Shown: positions 10,991 to 20,585 of the stretch, piece after piece | How positions within the stretch are numbered: position 1 is the first letter of the stretch | Layout: every line of letters begins with the position of its first letter | NCBI GenBank assembly: GCA_030278955.1 | Contig: JAOANR010000002.1 | Coordinates: 25,654,057 to 25,718,056 of the forward strand | Source: Hygrophila difformis | Lineage: Eukaryota; Streptophyta; Magnoliopsida; Lamiales; Acanthaceae | DNA: 64,000 bases | Direction: 5' to 3' | Notes under the pieces: generated by a model | What the model saw: only the letters and a program-made list of their open reading frames with translations | Told to the model about the DNA's origin: nothing | Databases searched by the model: none | Made by a program: the position numbers and the translations under genes

Positions 10991-13479
10991 TGTAACACCC
11001 CGGATTTGATAACCCAGGCCGGGATGTCACCGCCACATCTCTCTAGCAAGACACGGATTATCCGAGCTTGCCAAAGAGATGCAAGGCTATAGGTATTGCA
11101 AAAAGATTTAAAAACAAGTCCGGAATCTATGTAAAAATAATAAGTGTCATCCACACATATAGTAGTAAATATATAGTGCAGCGGAAAAATGTAAATGGGC
11201 CGACATGGCCAAAACTCGGGGTTTACATGCCCGTTATGCAAGTATCGTAAAAAGCAAATAAACAATGTTTAATAATCCATCCCCAATGCACATGCTATGC
11301 ATCATCTCCGTACTCTGAAATAAAAAGAGAATACAACAATTTTATCAGTATATAAAATACTGAGTAAGTCGATCCTAACATAGCAATAAAGGGATTTAAT
11401 TAGATAATTTAAGATTTCACTCCTAACATGCATTAACAAAATTTAAAGGAAATAATAATTTTAATTGTGTATTTAAACATGCATCTAATCCACAATAATA
11501 ATTTAGTCATGCCATGAAATTTAAAGACATAATTTAAATGCATAATTTAAAGACATGCAAAAATAAATAAATACTTAAAAACATTAATTCTTTTATTTTC
11601 CCCCGTTACGTAACCATTTCTCAATGTTTTGTATAGCCGGTGATCCGGCGGCCGCAGCCGTGTCGTAAGTATCTTGTATAGCCGGTGATCCGGCGGCCGC
11701 AGCCGTATCTGCCATACCCAGTAACACTCCGGAGCCTCGAGAAATCCATACGGACAACCCGAGAGAGTAGGCCATGTATCTCCCGCCGATTGGCGTAATA
11801 TCTCATCAAATTCTCTCGTCCATTATAGGCCCGAAGAGAAAAGGCTAGAGGGGCACCCTGCAGAGCACTCACCCTCCACCAAGTATCTCATGTATCGTTT
11901 AGATTTAATGTATCGGGGTTTTTCAAAAGTGTAGATGTATCGTGTTTCAAATCTTTGATCGTTCGTTTCGAAATTTCAAAATCTCTTCGATTTAAAAATA
12001 ACTTGGCGTCACAGTTTGCGCCTTTCTAATTTAAAAATCCGTTTCAAGTCCGAAAATTCTGAAATCTTCACACTTTATGCAAAACACCCTAACGAACAAC
12101 TTTCGTGTTTTAACTTTTTCGAAATAAGTTGAGGAAACATGTCAAAAATCGATTTTTCTACGCAATCAGAAATCTGTCCGAACTCAGATATGACACAGTT
12201 CAAAATTTCGACTTTTTAGCATATCAAATGGACTCCAAAAATTCTGAAATTTTATATGCACATACTAGATATGATTATCTACAACTTTCATTTAGATTGT
12301 AAAGATCAAATCGGACTAGAAAATATAGAAATAAATTCACTAAGTTCGAACATGTTCATAGGCAGATTTCCACACGTTTTGTCAAAACAGTTTCTTTTCG
12401 ATGCGATTTAAAATAGCAAACGTTAACGAAAATGGCTGAAATTTTTACACAACCTAGATTTATGTGTTAGGATTAAAAGTCTAGTTTTGAGTTTCTCGGA
12501 TTGAATCCTCGAAATATGAGTTTTAGGCCGATTACAGAAACTGCGCAAGATGGGGTTTTTAAGTTCGATTTTTACGTTTCGTTACATTACGCCTATACCG
12601 GACGCCCCGAAATCACCCGTATTGATATGGAAGGCTCAACTTACAGTGATAGAGAGGTTTGGGTCGTCCTAAGGTCGCTGGCTCGTCCAAAATCCTACGA
12701 ACGGATCTCCTCAACGTCAAGCTTCCGACTTTGGCCACGATTTCGAATCGGACGAAGAAATCCAATGTTAGATCAAGTTTTCGGGTTCAAAAACTTAAAT
12801 AGAACTCTAAGAACGACTTACCACAGATTAGAATACAAGGAATCTTGTATTCAACGCCTCCTTCGTCGGTTTTCGTCGCCGGGAAGTGATCGGAAAGTCG
12901 TCGGGAAGTCGCCGGAAAGTGTTTTGGCTTTGGAGAGAGTTGAGAGGGTTTGAGAGTGAATGGTGACTGATGAAAATGGGGGAGAGGCTGCCCTAGGTCG
13001 CCTAAAGGCTTCCCCCTTCGGCCAAAATCCGCTTTCCAAAGTCGGGAGGTCGAATTATGGTAAGAAATCGCCGAAAACGCGCAAGTTGCCAAAACCTGTA
13101 GGACCACGCGGGGTTGGCGCGCCTTTTAGCCAAACCCCGCCCGGCCAGCGCGCGAGACTCGCCTGGACTGCGGTCCGGGCGGGTCCGTGCGATCCGATCC
13201 GTCGGGTCTTTTCTCCTCTCTTTCGGACTTCTATCCTTCCCCGTTTTCGCGCTCGATTTTTCCGGGTCATTTCCGGATTATGCTTCTCATCATAAATTTA
13301 TTCCGTCTCAATTCGATTACGTGCTTGAAATCCTAAGACCGTCGGTTTTGGTCCGTCGGGTTCTAATTCGTCGTCCTTGACTTCCATGCATTTCCGCGTC
13401 TACGGGTTCTCGGAAACAAAACCTTCTCTCCTATTGGATTAATTCCTATTTTTATATTCTAAAATTTACGGGTATTACA
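10991..13479 (-). repeat. 3' LTR of T1
   Basis: Read on the minus strand it runs TGTAATACCCGTAAATTTT...GGGGTGTTACA. It is nearly identical to 29094-31583. No TATAAATA is visible at the place where the G-type LTRs carry it. ORFs within it (for example 12501-12953) are long only through composition and show no protein motif. Confidence 0.92.
11631..11706. repeat. 45-bp tandem duplication in the T1 LTR
   Basis: GTATAGCCGGTGATCCGGCGG and its continuation GCCGCAGCCGT occur twice, at 11631 and 11676. The same pair is at about 29734-29809 in the 5' LTR. T2 (near 53602) and G4 (near 43011) have one diverged copy each. The unit is itself GC-rich and partly palindromic. Confidence 0.8.
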
Positions 13480-13518
13480 GTCTACCCCCCTTAAGAACCA
13501 ACTTCGTCCTCGAAGTTG
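13480..13518 (-). promoter_or_regulatory. Module 2 of T1: polypurine tract and 8-4-8 hairpin
   Basis: On the minus strand: hairpin CAACTTCG-AGGA-CGAAGTTG (13518-13499), then TTAAGGGGGGTAGAC (13494-13480), then the LTR start TGTAATACCC. This is the plus-strand primer that matches the real LTR boundary. A CGAGGACG-type motif ahead of the polypurine tract is common in plant Ty3 elements. Confidence 0.88.
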
Positions 13519-13738
13519 TACTTCATCCTCTCGCGAGTTCGGGAATTGTTTGATTAAGTGATTGTATTATTGTGTGTCGTTGTTTGTTATTATTTGACTG
13601 AACCCAGAATTGAAATTTCCGAGTTGCCTACGTACCCCGTGAAGGGATCAAGTCATTACGTAGTTCAAAACAATTTGAATTTGTTTATTTGGGGTACAAA
13701 GTATTCGTACAAAATATTCAGAAATACTCGGGTTGTCA
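13519..13738 (-). other. 3' internal spacer of T1 between the two modules
   Basis: Non-coding spacer equivalent to 2733-2856 plus 39512-39599 of G1, with the shared AAACAAATTCAAATTGTTTT and GGGTACGTAGGCA segments on the minus strand. No ORF of note. Confidence 0.75.
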
Positions 13739-13780
13739 CATCCTCCCCCTCTTAAGATTACAGTTATGTCCCCATAACTG
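13739..13780 (-). promoter_or_regulatory. Module 1 of T1, overlapping the pol stop codon
   Basis: Minus strand: hairpin CAGTTATG-GGGA-CATAACTG (13780-13761), then CTTAAGAGGGGGAGGA, then TGTGACAACCC from 13740. The hairpin encodes the last pol residues VMGT and the stop. This shows where the hairpin found in all the gag-only elements came from. Confidence 0.85.
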
Positions 13781-14309
13781 TTGTCGCACTGTCTTGGAAT
13801 AGGGTTGGGTATCGATCCTTCATGTCTGCTTCTAGCTCCCACGTTGCCGTCTCGGCTTCGTGGTTAGACCAAAGAACCTTAACCATCCTCACGGTCTTAT
13901 TCCTTGTTACCCTCTCCTTCTTGTCGAGTATTCGCACCGGAATTTCTTCATAGCTTAAGTCATCGTCCAGCTCAATTTCCTCCGGTTGGAGTACGTGGGT
14001 CGGATCATGGACGTATTTCTTCAGTTGCGAGACGTGGAACACGTCGTGGACACGAGCGAATTGTGGCGGTAGTGCCAATCGGTATGCAAGATTCCCCACT
14101 CTTTCTAGGATCTCGTAGGGTCCTATGTAGCGTGGGCTTAATTTTCCCCGCTTGCCAAAGCGCATCACACCCTTCATCGGTGATACCTTTAACATGACCT
14201 TATCGCCTATTTGGAATTCCAAATCTTGCCGTCTCACGTCGGCATAGCTCTTTTGCCGGTCTTGCGCGGCTCTCATCTTTCCTTGGATTATTTTGACTTG
14301 TTGAGCCAT
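13764..14309 (-). pseudogene. pol: C-terminus of T1 pol: integrase tail and chromodomain
   Basis: 181 residues in a different frame from the main pol ORF. Contents: the end of integrase with a GPY-type module (RYIGPYEILERVG, about residues 60-73), the linker HDVFHVSQLKKYV, and a Tekay-type chromodomain over about residues 122-168 (PVRILDKKERVTRNKTVRMVKVLWSNHEAETATWE, here cut into its recognisable pieces PVRILD, VKVLWSNH and ATWELE). Chromodomains of this class direct integration to heterochromatin. Compared with T2 at 56249, T1 has two extra bases (a TATAT instead of AT) at about 14309-14312, which breaks the junction with the preceding ORF. The methionine at 14309 is therefore an accident of the break rather than a real start. 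Confidence 0.88.
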
Positions 14310-17300
14310 ATATCCTCAACAAGTTGCGGTCCAATTACCATAGTCCTCTCGCCCTCTTCCCAGCTCAATGGGCTTCGGCATTTGCGTCCATACAGTGCCT
14401 CGAAAGGTGCCATGCCGATGCTAGCATGGTAGCTGTTGTTGTAGGAAAATTCGATCAAGGGTAAGTGATTTTCCCAACTTCCCTTAAACTCTAATACGCA
14501 TGCCCTCAGCATGTCTTCCAAAGTTTGGATCGTCCTTTCCGTTTGTCCATCCGTCATGGGATGGAACGCATTACTCATTTTTATCTTCGTACCGAGGGTT
14601 TCTTGTAGTTTTGTCCAAAAATGTGAGACGAATCTACTGTCTCTGTCCGAGATGATGTCGTGTGGTACCCCATGTCGTCGTACCACGTTGTCGACATATG
14701 CTCTTGCCAATTGGTCCATGGACCAGGTATCCTTCATGGGGATAAATATGGCAGCTTTTGTCAACCTATCCACGATCACCCAGATTTTATTCATCCCCTT
14801 CGGTGAACGTGGTAACCCCGAAACGAAGTCCATTGAAATGCTATCCCATTTCCAACTTGGGATTTCCAATGGCTGCATTAATCCTAAGGGTTTTTGCCGA
14901 ACGGCCTTGACCTTCTGGCAGGTAAGGCATCTCGCCACAAACTCGGCTATTTCTCTCTTCATGTTCGGCCACCAATAGTTCTTCTTTATGTCCTTGTATA
15001 GCTTCTCGCCTCCGGGGTGGACCGAATATGGGGTATTATGGCCTTCCTCCATTACTCTTAGCTTCAGGTCCTCGCATTTTCGTGGTATGCACCACCTTCC
15101 TTTGAAGCGGATGCTTCCGTCCTCATGGATTTTAAAATCCATTACCTTTCCTTCAGCAATGCTCTTCCTAATTTCCTCCAGCTTTTCATCACCCTGTTGT
15201 GCTAGTCGTATCTCATCAAGTATGGTAGATCCTACTACCATCGTGTTGACGACCTCACTTACTTCGCCGGAGTGTACCAACTCCAGACTTAATTTCGCCA
15301 AGTCTCTGTACAACCCGGCCGGTACCACAAGTGAATTCACCACGTGTTGAGTCTTTCGACTCAAGGCATCGGCCACGACGTTGGCTTTTCCTTCGTGGTA
15401 CGCGATTTCCAGGTCGTAATCCTTAATCAGTTCCAACCATCTTCTTTGCCTCAAATTCAGCTCTTTTTGCGTGAATATATACTTGAGGCTCTTATGGTCG
15501 GTGAACATCCGACACTTTCGCCCATAGAGGTAATGCCTCCATATCTTTAGAGCGAACACGACTGCGGCTAGCTCCAAGTCGTGCGTCGGGTAGTTCTCTT
15601 CGTGTGGCTTTAGTTGACGTGATGCGTATGCTATAACCCTTTGATCTTGCATTAGCACGCATCCCAATCCTTCCTTCGAGGCGTCGCTGTACACCTCGAA
15701 GTCCCCATCCTCCGATGGTAATGCCAACACCGGCGCTGTAGTAAGCCGTTTCTTCAATTCTTGGAATGCGGAATCACACTCGATGGTCCAGTCGTATTTC
15801 ACCCCTTTCTTTAACAGCTGCGTCAATGGGCGAGCGATCCTTGAGAAATCCTTTACAAACCTTCGGTAGTACCCTGCCAATCCGAGAAAACTTCTTATCT
15901 CGGTTGGATTCTTCGGTGGCACCCATTCGGTCACTGCCGAAATCTTTGCTGGGTCTACTGCCACTCCGTTGGCGGATACGATATGTCCCAGAAATGCCAC
16001 TTCTTTTAGCCAGAAGTCGCATTTGGACAGCTTGCCATACAGCTGATTGGCTCGTAAGATCCCTAACACTTTGTGTAAGTGTTCGGAATGCTCTTCTTCG
16101 CTTTTCGAGTAGATCAGGATGTCATCTATGAACACCACCACGCATTGATCTAATAGTTCTCGAAACACGTTATTCATGAGATTCATGAACATAGCTGGGG
16201 CGTTCGTCAGTCCGAATGATAGCACCGTGAATTCGTAATGCCCGTAGCGAGTTCTGAATGCCGTCTTTGGGATATCCTTTTCGGCGATCCTTAACTGGTG
16301 ATATCCGGATCGTAGGTCGATCTTTGAAAATACTGAGGCTCCCTTCAGTTGGTCGAACAAATCTTCGATTCTGGGCAACGGGTACTTGTTCTTGACCGTG
16401 ACTTGGTTGAGCCCTCTATAATCGATGCATAGTCGTAGACCTCCATCTTTCTTCTTCACGAATAAGACCGGGGCTCCCCATGGGGACGTGCTCGGCCTTA
16501 TGTAGCCCTTTTCTAGCAACTCCTGGAATTGTTCTTTTAGTTCCTTCATTTCCAGCGGCGCCATACGGTAAGGAGCCTTCGAGACAGGCTCCGTTCCCGG
16601 AATAAGATCTATAGTGAATTCCAGATCTCTCTCAGGCGGCATGCCGGGAACGTCTTCCGGGAATACATCCGGGTATTCTCTCACCACCGGAATGTTATCC
16701 ACCTTGACCTCTTCGGCCTCAAGGTTATGAATGTAGCAAGCATATAACGCGTAACCCTTACGCATTAAGCTACATAGCTTCATGGCGTTAACTATCTTGG
16801 TAGACTTCTTAGGGGGTTGGGAGTAAAAGATGACTCTCCTTCCCCGACTCTTTGACAACGTGATCTTTTGTTTTTGGCAATCGATCACGGCTTTATATTG
16901 GGTTAGCCAATCCATTCCTAGTATGACGTCAAAATCCTGTAGTTCGAATTCTACTAAGTTCGCGAAAAACTCTACGTTCTTTATAACTATCGGAATTCCG
17001 TTATATCGCTTAGAGCATGATACTACCTCTCCCGATGGAAGTTGAATCCCTAAGTTAATCAGTTCGCACTTAGGTAGATCTAGTTCAGGTAAGACTCTAG
17101 ATGATATTATCGAACAACTAGCTCCTGAGTCAAACAGAACTCTAAGGGGTGTACTCAAGACATGGAACGTACCTCCCATTACGTCCCCTTGCATAGGCAC
17201 ATCTGCCTCATTGATGACATTCAATCGTCCCATTGGACGTCCCGGGTTGCCTTGCTGATCCCGGTTCGGGTTCTGATTCTGTTGCTGATTTGGATTCTGT

Positions 17301-17446
17301 GGGGGACGTTGATTCTGATTGAGATTCTGGTTCTGAGGGGGTCTATACCCCTGGTTGTTTCCATTCCGTCCATCTGGTTGCGAGGCTGAGTTGGCCCCGT
17401 GCCTAAATCCTCTCTCTTGGTGATGTTTTCCAGTCGAGTGCGGCAC
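14288..17446 (-). pseudogene. pol: Pol of T1: protease, RT, RNase H, integrase core
   Basis: 1052 residues. Aspartic protease with DSGAS at 106-110 and VILGMDWL at 174-181; reverse transcriptase with the catalytic FIDD box at 439-442; RNase H beginning FEVYSDAS near 583, with TDHKSLKYI near 649; integrase zinc finger H803/H810/C840/C843 and catalytic D873, D934, E970. Sequences such as [16 protein letters not shown] and [12 protein letters not shown] place it in the Tekay lineage. All catalytic residues are present, but the frame ends at 14288 through a 2-bp insertion and lies in a different frame from gag. The first roughly 25 residues are antisense-frame noise from the gag end; real pol homology starts at about the glutamine/asparagine-rich linker. 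Confidence 0.93.
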
Positions 17447-18483
17447 TCATTCGCCATGTGGCCGTTGCGACCACACCTGTAGCAGGCGCCCTGTTGGGGG
17501 CACCCTCTGGCCAAATGAGGCCTGCCGCATCTCGGGCAAGGTGGTACCGGGTTACCCCGGAAAAGGGTTCTATCGTCATATCCTCTGTTGTTGTTTTGAG
17601 GGGGTCTGTTCAGATCTCCCCGAAAGTTGTTCCCTACAGCATTGTTTCCGGAACGGTTGTCTCTACCCCTCTTATCCTGACCCTGAGATCCTCGGCTGGG
17701 TTCTCCACTCACTTTCCTTTTTAGTTGTTGCACCCTTGCAACAGCTACCGCACGATCATACACCGATTGCAGGTCTGGGTATGGGACGCCAGTGATCACC
17801 TCTCGTATAGCCAAGTTTAGCCCCATTTCAAATTTCTGTGCCTTCTCCACGTCTGTCGGCACGAGTCTCGGTGCGAAACGCACCAACTCCTTGAAACGGG
17901 TGTAATATTCTTGGACTGTTTGCCCTCCTTGCTTCAGAGATAAGAATTCCTCGTACATGGCGGACTTTGTGCTCATGGGATAAAAGCGATCCCTGATCAG
18001 ACTCATGAATTCTTCCCAAGAATAGGGTTCTTCGTCCTCAGCTAGCTTATCTTGCATGGCACGCCACCAGTCATCCGCCTCCCCTCCGAGATAGTACGAT
18101 GCCACAGGCACCTTCTCGCCAATTGGGCACTTCACCGCGTTTAGTAGCTTGTCGAATGTTCGGATCCATTCTTCAAGTTTGGCCGGGTCCTCTTCTCCGG
18201 CGTAGTTCGGCGGACGATACGAGTTCACCATAGCTAGGTAGTTAATGCGGGCCTCGGGTGGAGGTACCGCAGCGGCCTGGCCTTGGTTCACATGCGCGTT
18301 CCCTATCGCGATGAGAACCTCTTCTAGAGTTCGTAGGCGTGCGTCCATGTTGTTTGGCATGGGGTTTTCCGGCTCCTCTTGAGCGTGTACCCCTTCGCCG
18401 GGTATGGGCATTTCTGGTTGCATAGGGGTTTCGTTGGTGTTTGGAGTAGTGGGCTGAGCGCGTGCTCTTCCTCTCGGTGCCAT
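17221..18483 (-). CDS. gag: Gag of T1
   Basis: Open for 420 residues; the first 360 or so are genuine Gag. The gag domain ([59 protein letters not shown]) is followed by an RG-rich basic stretch and two zinc knuckles, [13 protein letters not shown] and [14 protein letters not shown]. After NITKRED the reading continues in the wrong frame (an R/I-rich tail), while the glutamine/asparagine-rich linker to protease is in the pol frame, so the gag-to-pol shift lies at about 17365-17400. G4 shows the opposite shift between gag and its pol remnant, which argues against a conserved programmed frameshift. Confidence 0.88.
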   Translation of the reverse strand: MAPRGRARAQPTTPNTNETPMQPEMPIPGEGVHAQEEPENPMPNNMDARLRTLEEVLIAIGNAHVNQGQAAAVPPPEARINYLAMVNSYRPPNYAGEEDPAKLEEWIRTFDKLLNAVKCPIGEKVPVASYYLGGEADDWWRAMQDKLAEDEEPYSWEEFMSLIRDRFYPMSTKSAMYEEFLSLKQGGQTVQEYYTRFKELVRFAPRLVPTDVEKAQKFEMGLNLAIREVITGVPYPDLQSVYDRAVAVARVQQLKRKVSGEPSRGSQGQDKRGRDNRSGNNAVGNNFRGDLNRPPQNNNRGYDDRTLFRGNPVPPCPRCGRPHLARGCPQQGACYRCGRNGHMANECRTRLENITKREDLGTGPTQPRNQMDGMETTRGIDPLRTRISIRINVPHRIQISNRIRTRTGISKATRDVQWDD

Positions 18484-19119
18484 GCTGTTGCAAGAACAAG
18501 AGAGTTTAGATTCTTTTGTTGAAGTATTATGTAATACTTAGGAAATAATTTGACTAAATAAATGGCGATATCAACAGGTATCAGTTCTGTTGGAACCTGT
18601 TAGTATAGGTTGTTGGGGTTTAGCGTATTGTTTGTTGTTATTCGGGGTTGGTTCTACTTACTGCTTTGTTTTTGTTTTGTTTATTATTATATTTTTTTTT
18701 TCGTGAACAGTAACCTGTTCAGGGTTTTTTTTTTTTTTTTTTTTAGACCCTAGGGTTCAGGGTTCAGGGTTTAGAGTCGGAGATACCCTTGTCCGATAAT
18801 TATCTCTATACAAAGTATATTTATATATATTTACTACTTGTATTTTTGTTTAGTTGTTATCTATAGGTCATTGATTATTATTAACTTGTTCGTTTGTTTG
18901 ATCGGGTTTTAGTAGGGTATTCGAAGAGAAGTAATTTAATTAAAATGTAAGGAATACTTTAAATATAATTGTATAAAATAAATGCTTGTAGATTTATTAC
19001 CCAAGAGAAAATTTTTCAGTTGTTTACAAGCATTCGTAACAGGAATGAAATAGTAGTGTTGGTACTAGTTTGAAAAAAAAAAGAATATAGATAGTAGTGC
19101 ATCAGTATGGGCTCCAAGT
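18484..19119 (-). other. T1 leader between extra ORF and gag
   Basis: Non-coding AT-rich stretch. It contains a T-run at 18727-18744 and, next to it (18747-18776), short degenerate telomere-like GGGTTCA/GGGTTTA units. Nothing else recognisable. Confidence 0.6.
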
Positions 19120-19397
19120 CTAGAGGGTATGGGTAGGTACATCCTCGATGGGATCGTCCTCGTCGCTGGATACGTCAATAGCAATGGGTGTCCCCACCGG
19201 GCTCGGGCTCGGAGGAAATATGTCAGCCTCTAGGCCTAGCAGCTCAGCTGCTAAGTGTCCTAATTGCATCATCCGTTCGTTGTCCTTGTTTTGGAGTGTG
19301 ACCACTTGGGTTTGGAGTTTGGCGGCTTGGGCCTTGAGTTGGGTTATTTCCTGATGGTCAGCTTCCCTAAGATGTCTCAAATAGTCCACGTTATTCT
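19120..19397 (-). pseudogene. 3' part of the extra coiled-coil ORF of T1
   Basis: Second half of a small ORF ahead of gag, cut off from its start (28632) by CRM1. It holds heptad-like helix YLRHLREADHQEITQLK followed by QAAKLQTQVVTLQNK, suggesting a coiled coil, then a proline-rich linker and an acidic tail. The tail reads PIAIDVSSDEDDP, which resembles a SUMO-interacting motif (hydrophobic core followed by Ser/Asp/Glu). The stop is at 19120-19122. I recognise no known family. The other Tekay-type leaders in this window have no such ORF. It is on the same strand as gag and pol. Confidence 0.65.
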
Positions 19398-19402
19398 CTA
19401 GG

Positions 19403-20585
19403 TGCCACGGATCGATTGAATACTATAGGCTAATAATGGGAAAATAAGCAAGAACAAGATAATGAGACTTCACTATGAATGGATGGAAACTTGAAGACAA
19501 CCAACCCCTCCAATATGGTGACCCCCTTCCTCCTTTCAATCCTTCAAAGTGATAATCGATCGAGGTGTCTCAAACTCGATTGATAGCCGAAGCCAAGTTT
19601 GGATCAAATCCATAGATTTGAGAGAATTTGTCTCTCGGTAGTGACTTTTGAAAAGAAGAGCAATTTCATTCAAATATCAAAAGTGGCTACAAAAGTGTTA
19701 GGGTTCCCATATATATAGGGAAACCCTTAAACAAGCAAAAGGAAGGAAATAAACAACCCTACACGAGTTTCCAACAAAACAGGAAAGAAAAGATAGGTTG
19801 GTCGCGGAACCAGGCTTTGTCGCGGAGCTTGGCATAGCGACAAAGTCGAGGCTTGGCGATAAAGGCTCCTCTTCCGCAACAGGGGTCTTCCGCGACAAAG
19901 TGACCTTCCGCGACAAGGGGCCTTCCGCGACAAAGTGACCTTCCGCGACAAAGTGACCTTCCGCGACAAGGGGCCTTCCGCGACAAAGTGACCTTCCGCG
20001 ACAAAGTGACCTTCCGCGACAAGTGACCTTCCGCGACAAGGGCTTCCGCGACAAAAGGGGCCTTCCGCGACAAGGGGTTTCCGCGACAAAGTACTCCGAG
20101 ACTGAATCTGAACTGGGTCCGTCCTTCACGACTCCGGCGTTGACTTCCGTCGACCGGCGTTGACCGGCAACTTTTCCGACCAAGTTCCGGCCAGGTTCCG
20201 GCAACCTCGCCGGAGCTCCGGCGGTGTTTCCGGCGACGGCGACGGCGGTGGCGGCGGCGGCGACGGTGACGGCGGAACCCTCCGTTTTGACCTCTTCATG
20301 CTGGTTTGTTCTGTTTTTGCATCCGGAGGTCATTCTGCTTTCTGTTTTCAGTCTGAAGAAGCGGGACCCAGAGTGATGGGTCCCGGTTCTGTCCGGAATT
20401 CTTCTGTCTGTTCCCACTGGATGACTGTGCTTCCTTTGATCTGTTCTGCTCGGCATTTGGACTGCTCCCATCTATCTGATTCCTCTGATAGTATTTTGGC
20501 AATAGTAGTCAGGAATCTTTTGGCACGCTGTTTTGAGCAGGGTCCCTCCGGGATGGTCAACGCTGTTGACTTGGCTCCCATGCCA
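19403..20585 (-). repeat. 3' LTR of CRM1
   Basis: 1183 bp, TG...CA on the minus strand, TATATATA at 19710-19717. It contains the last 79 codons of the polyprotein (to 20348), an 18-bp tandem array and a GGCGAC-rich stretch at about 20228-20275. The other ORFs here, such as 19698-20471, arise from the repeat. Confidence 0.93.
19872..20090. repeat. TTCCGCGACAA tandem array in the CRM1 LTR
   Basis: Around a dozen tandem copies of a unit of about 18 bp, CTTCCGCGACAAAGTGAC, with variants ending AAGGGGC. The same array is at 27810-28028. The CRM-type LTR fragment at 52226-52889 has a diverged array built on TTCCGCGACAG and GTCGCGATCCT, and the CRM2 LTR has ACGACGCTA-type repeats at a matching place. 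Confidence 0.85.

Noticed and set aside
12501..13380. Several ORFs of 60-150 codons in the T1 LTR (repeated at 30604-31483)
   Set aside because: They occur in overlapping frames on both strands, contain no recognised motif, and lie in LTR sequence with no conserved frame in related LTRs.
19698..20471. 257-codon minus-strand ORF in the CRM1 LTR and its copy at 27636-28409
   Set aside because: Its C-terminal half is the translation of the TTCCGCGACAA tandem array and its N-terminal part is a shifted frame of the polyprotein tail. No protein motif.
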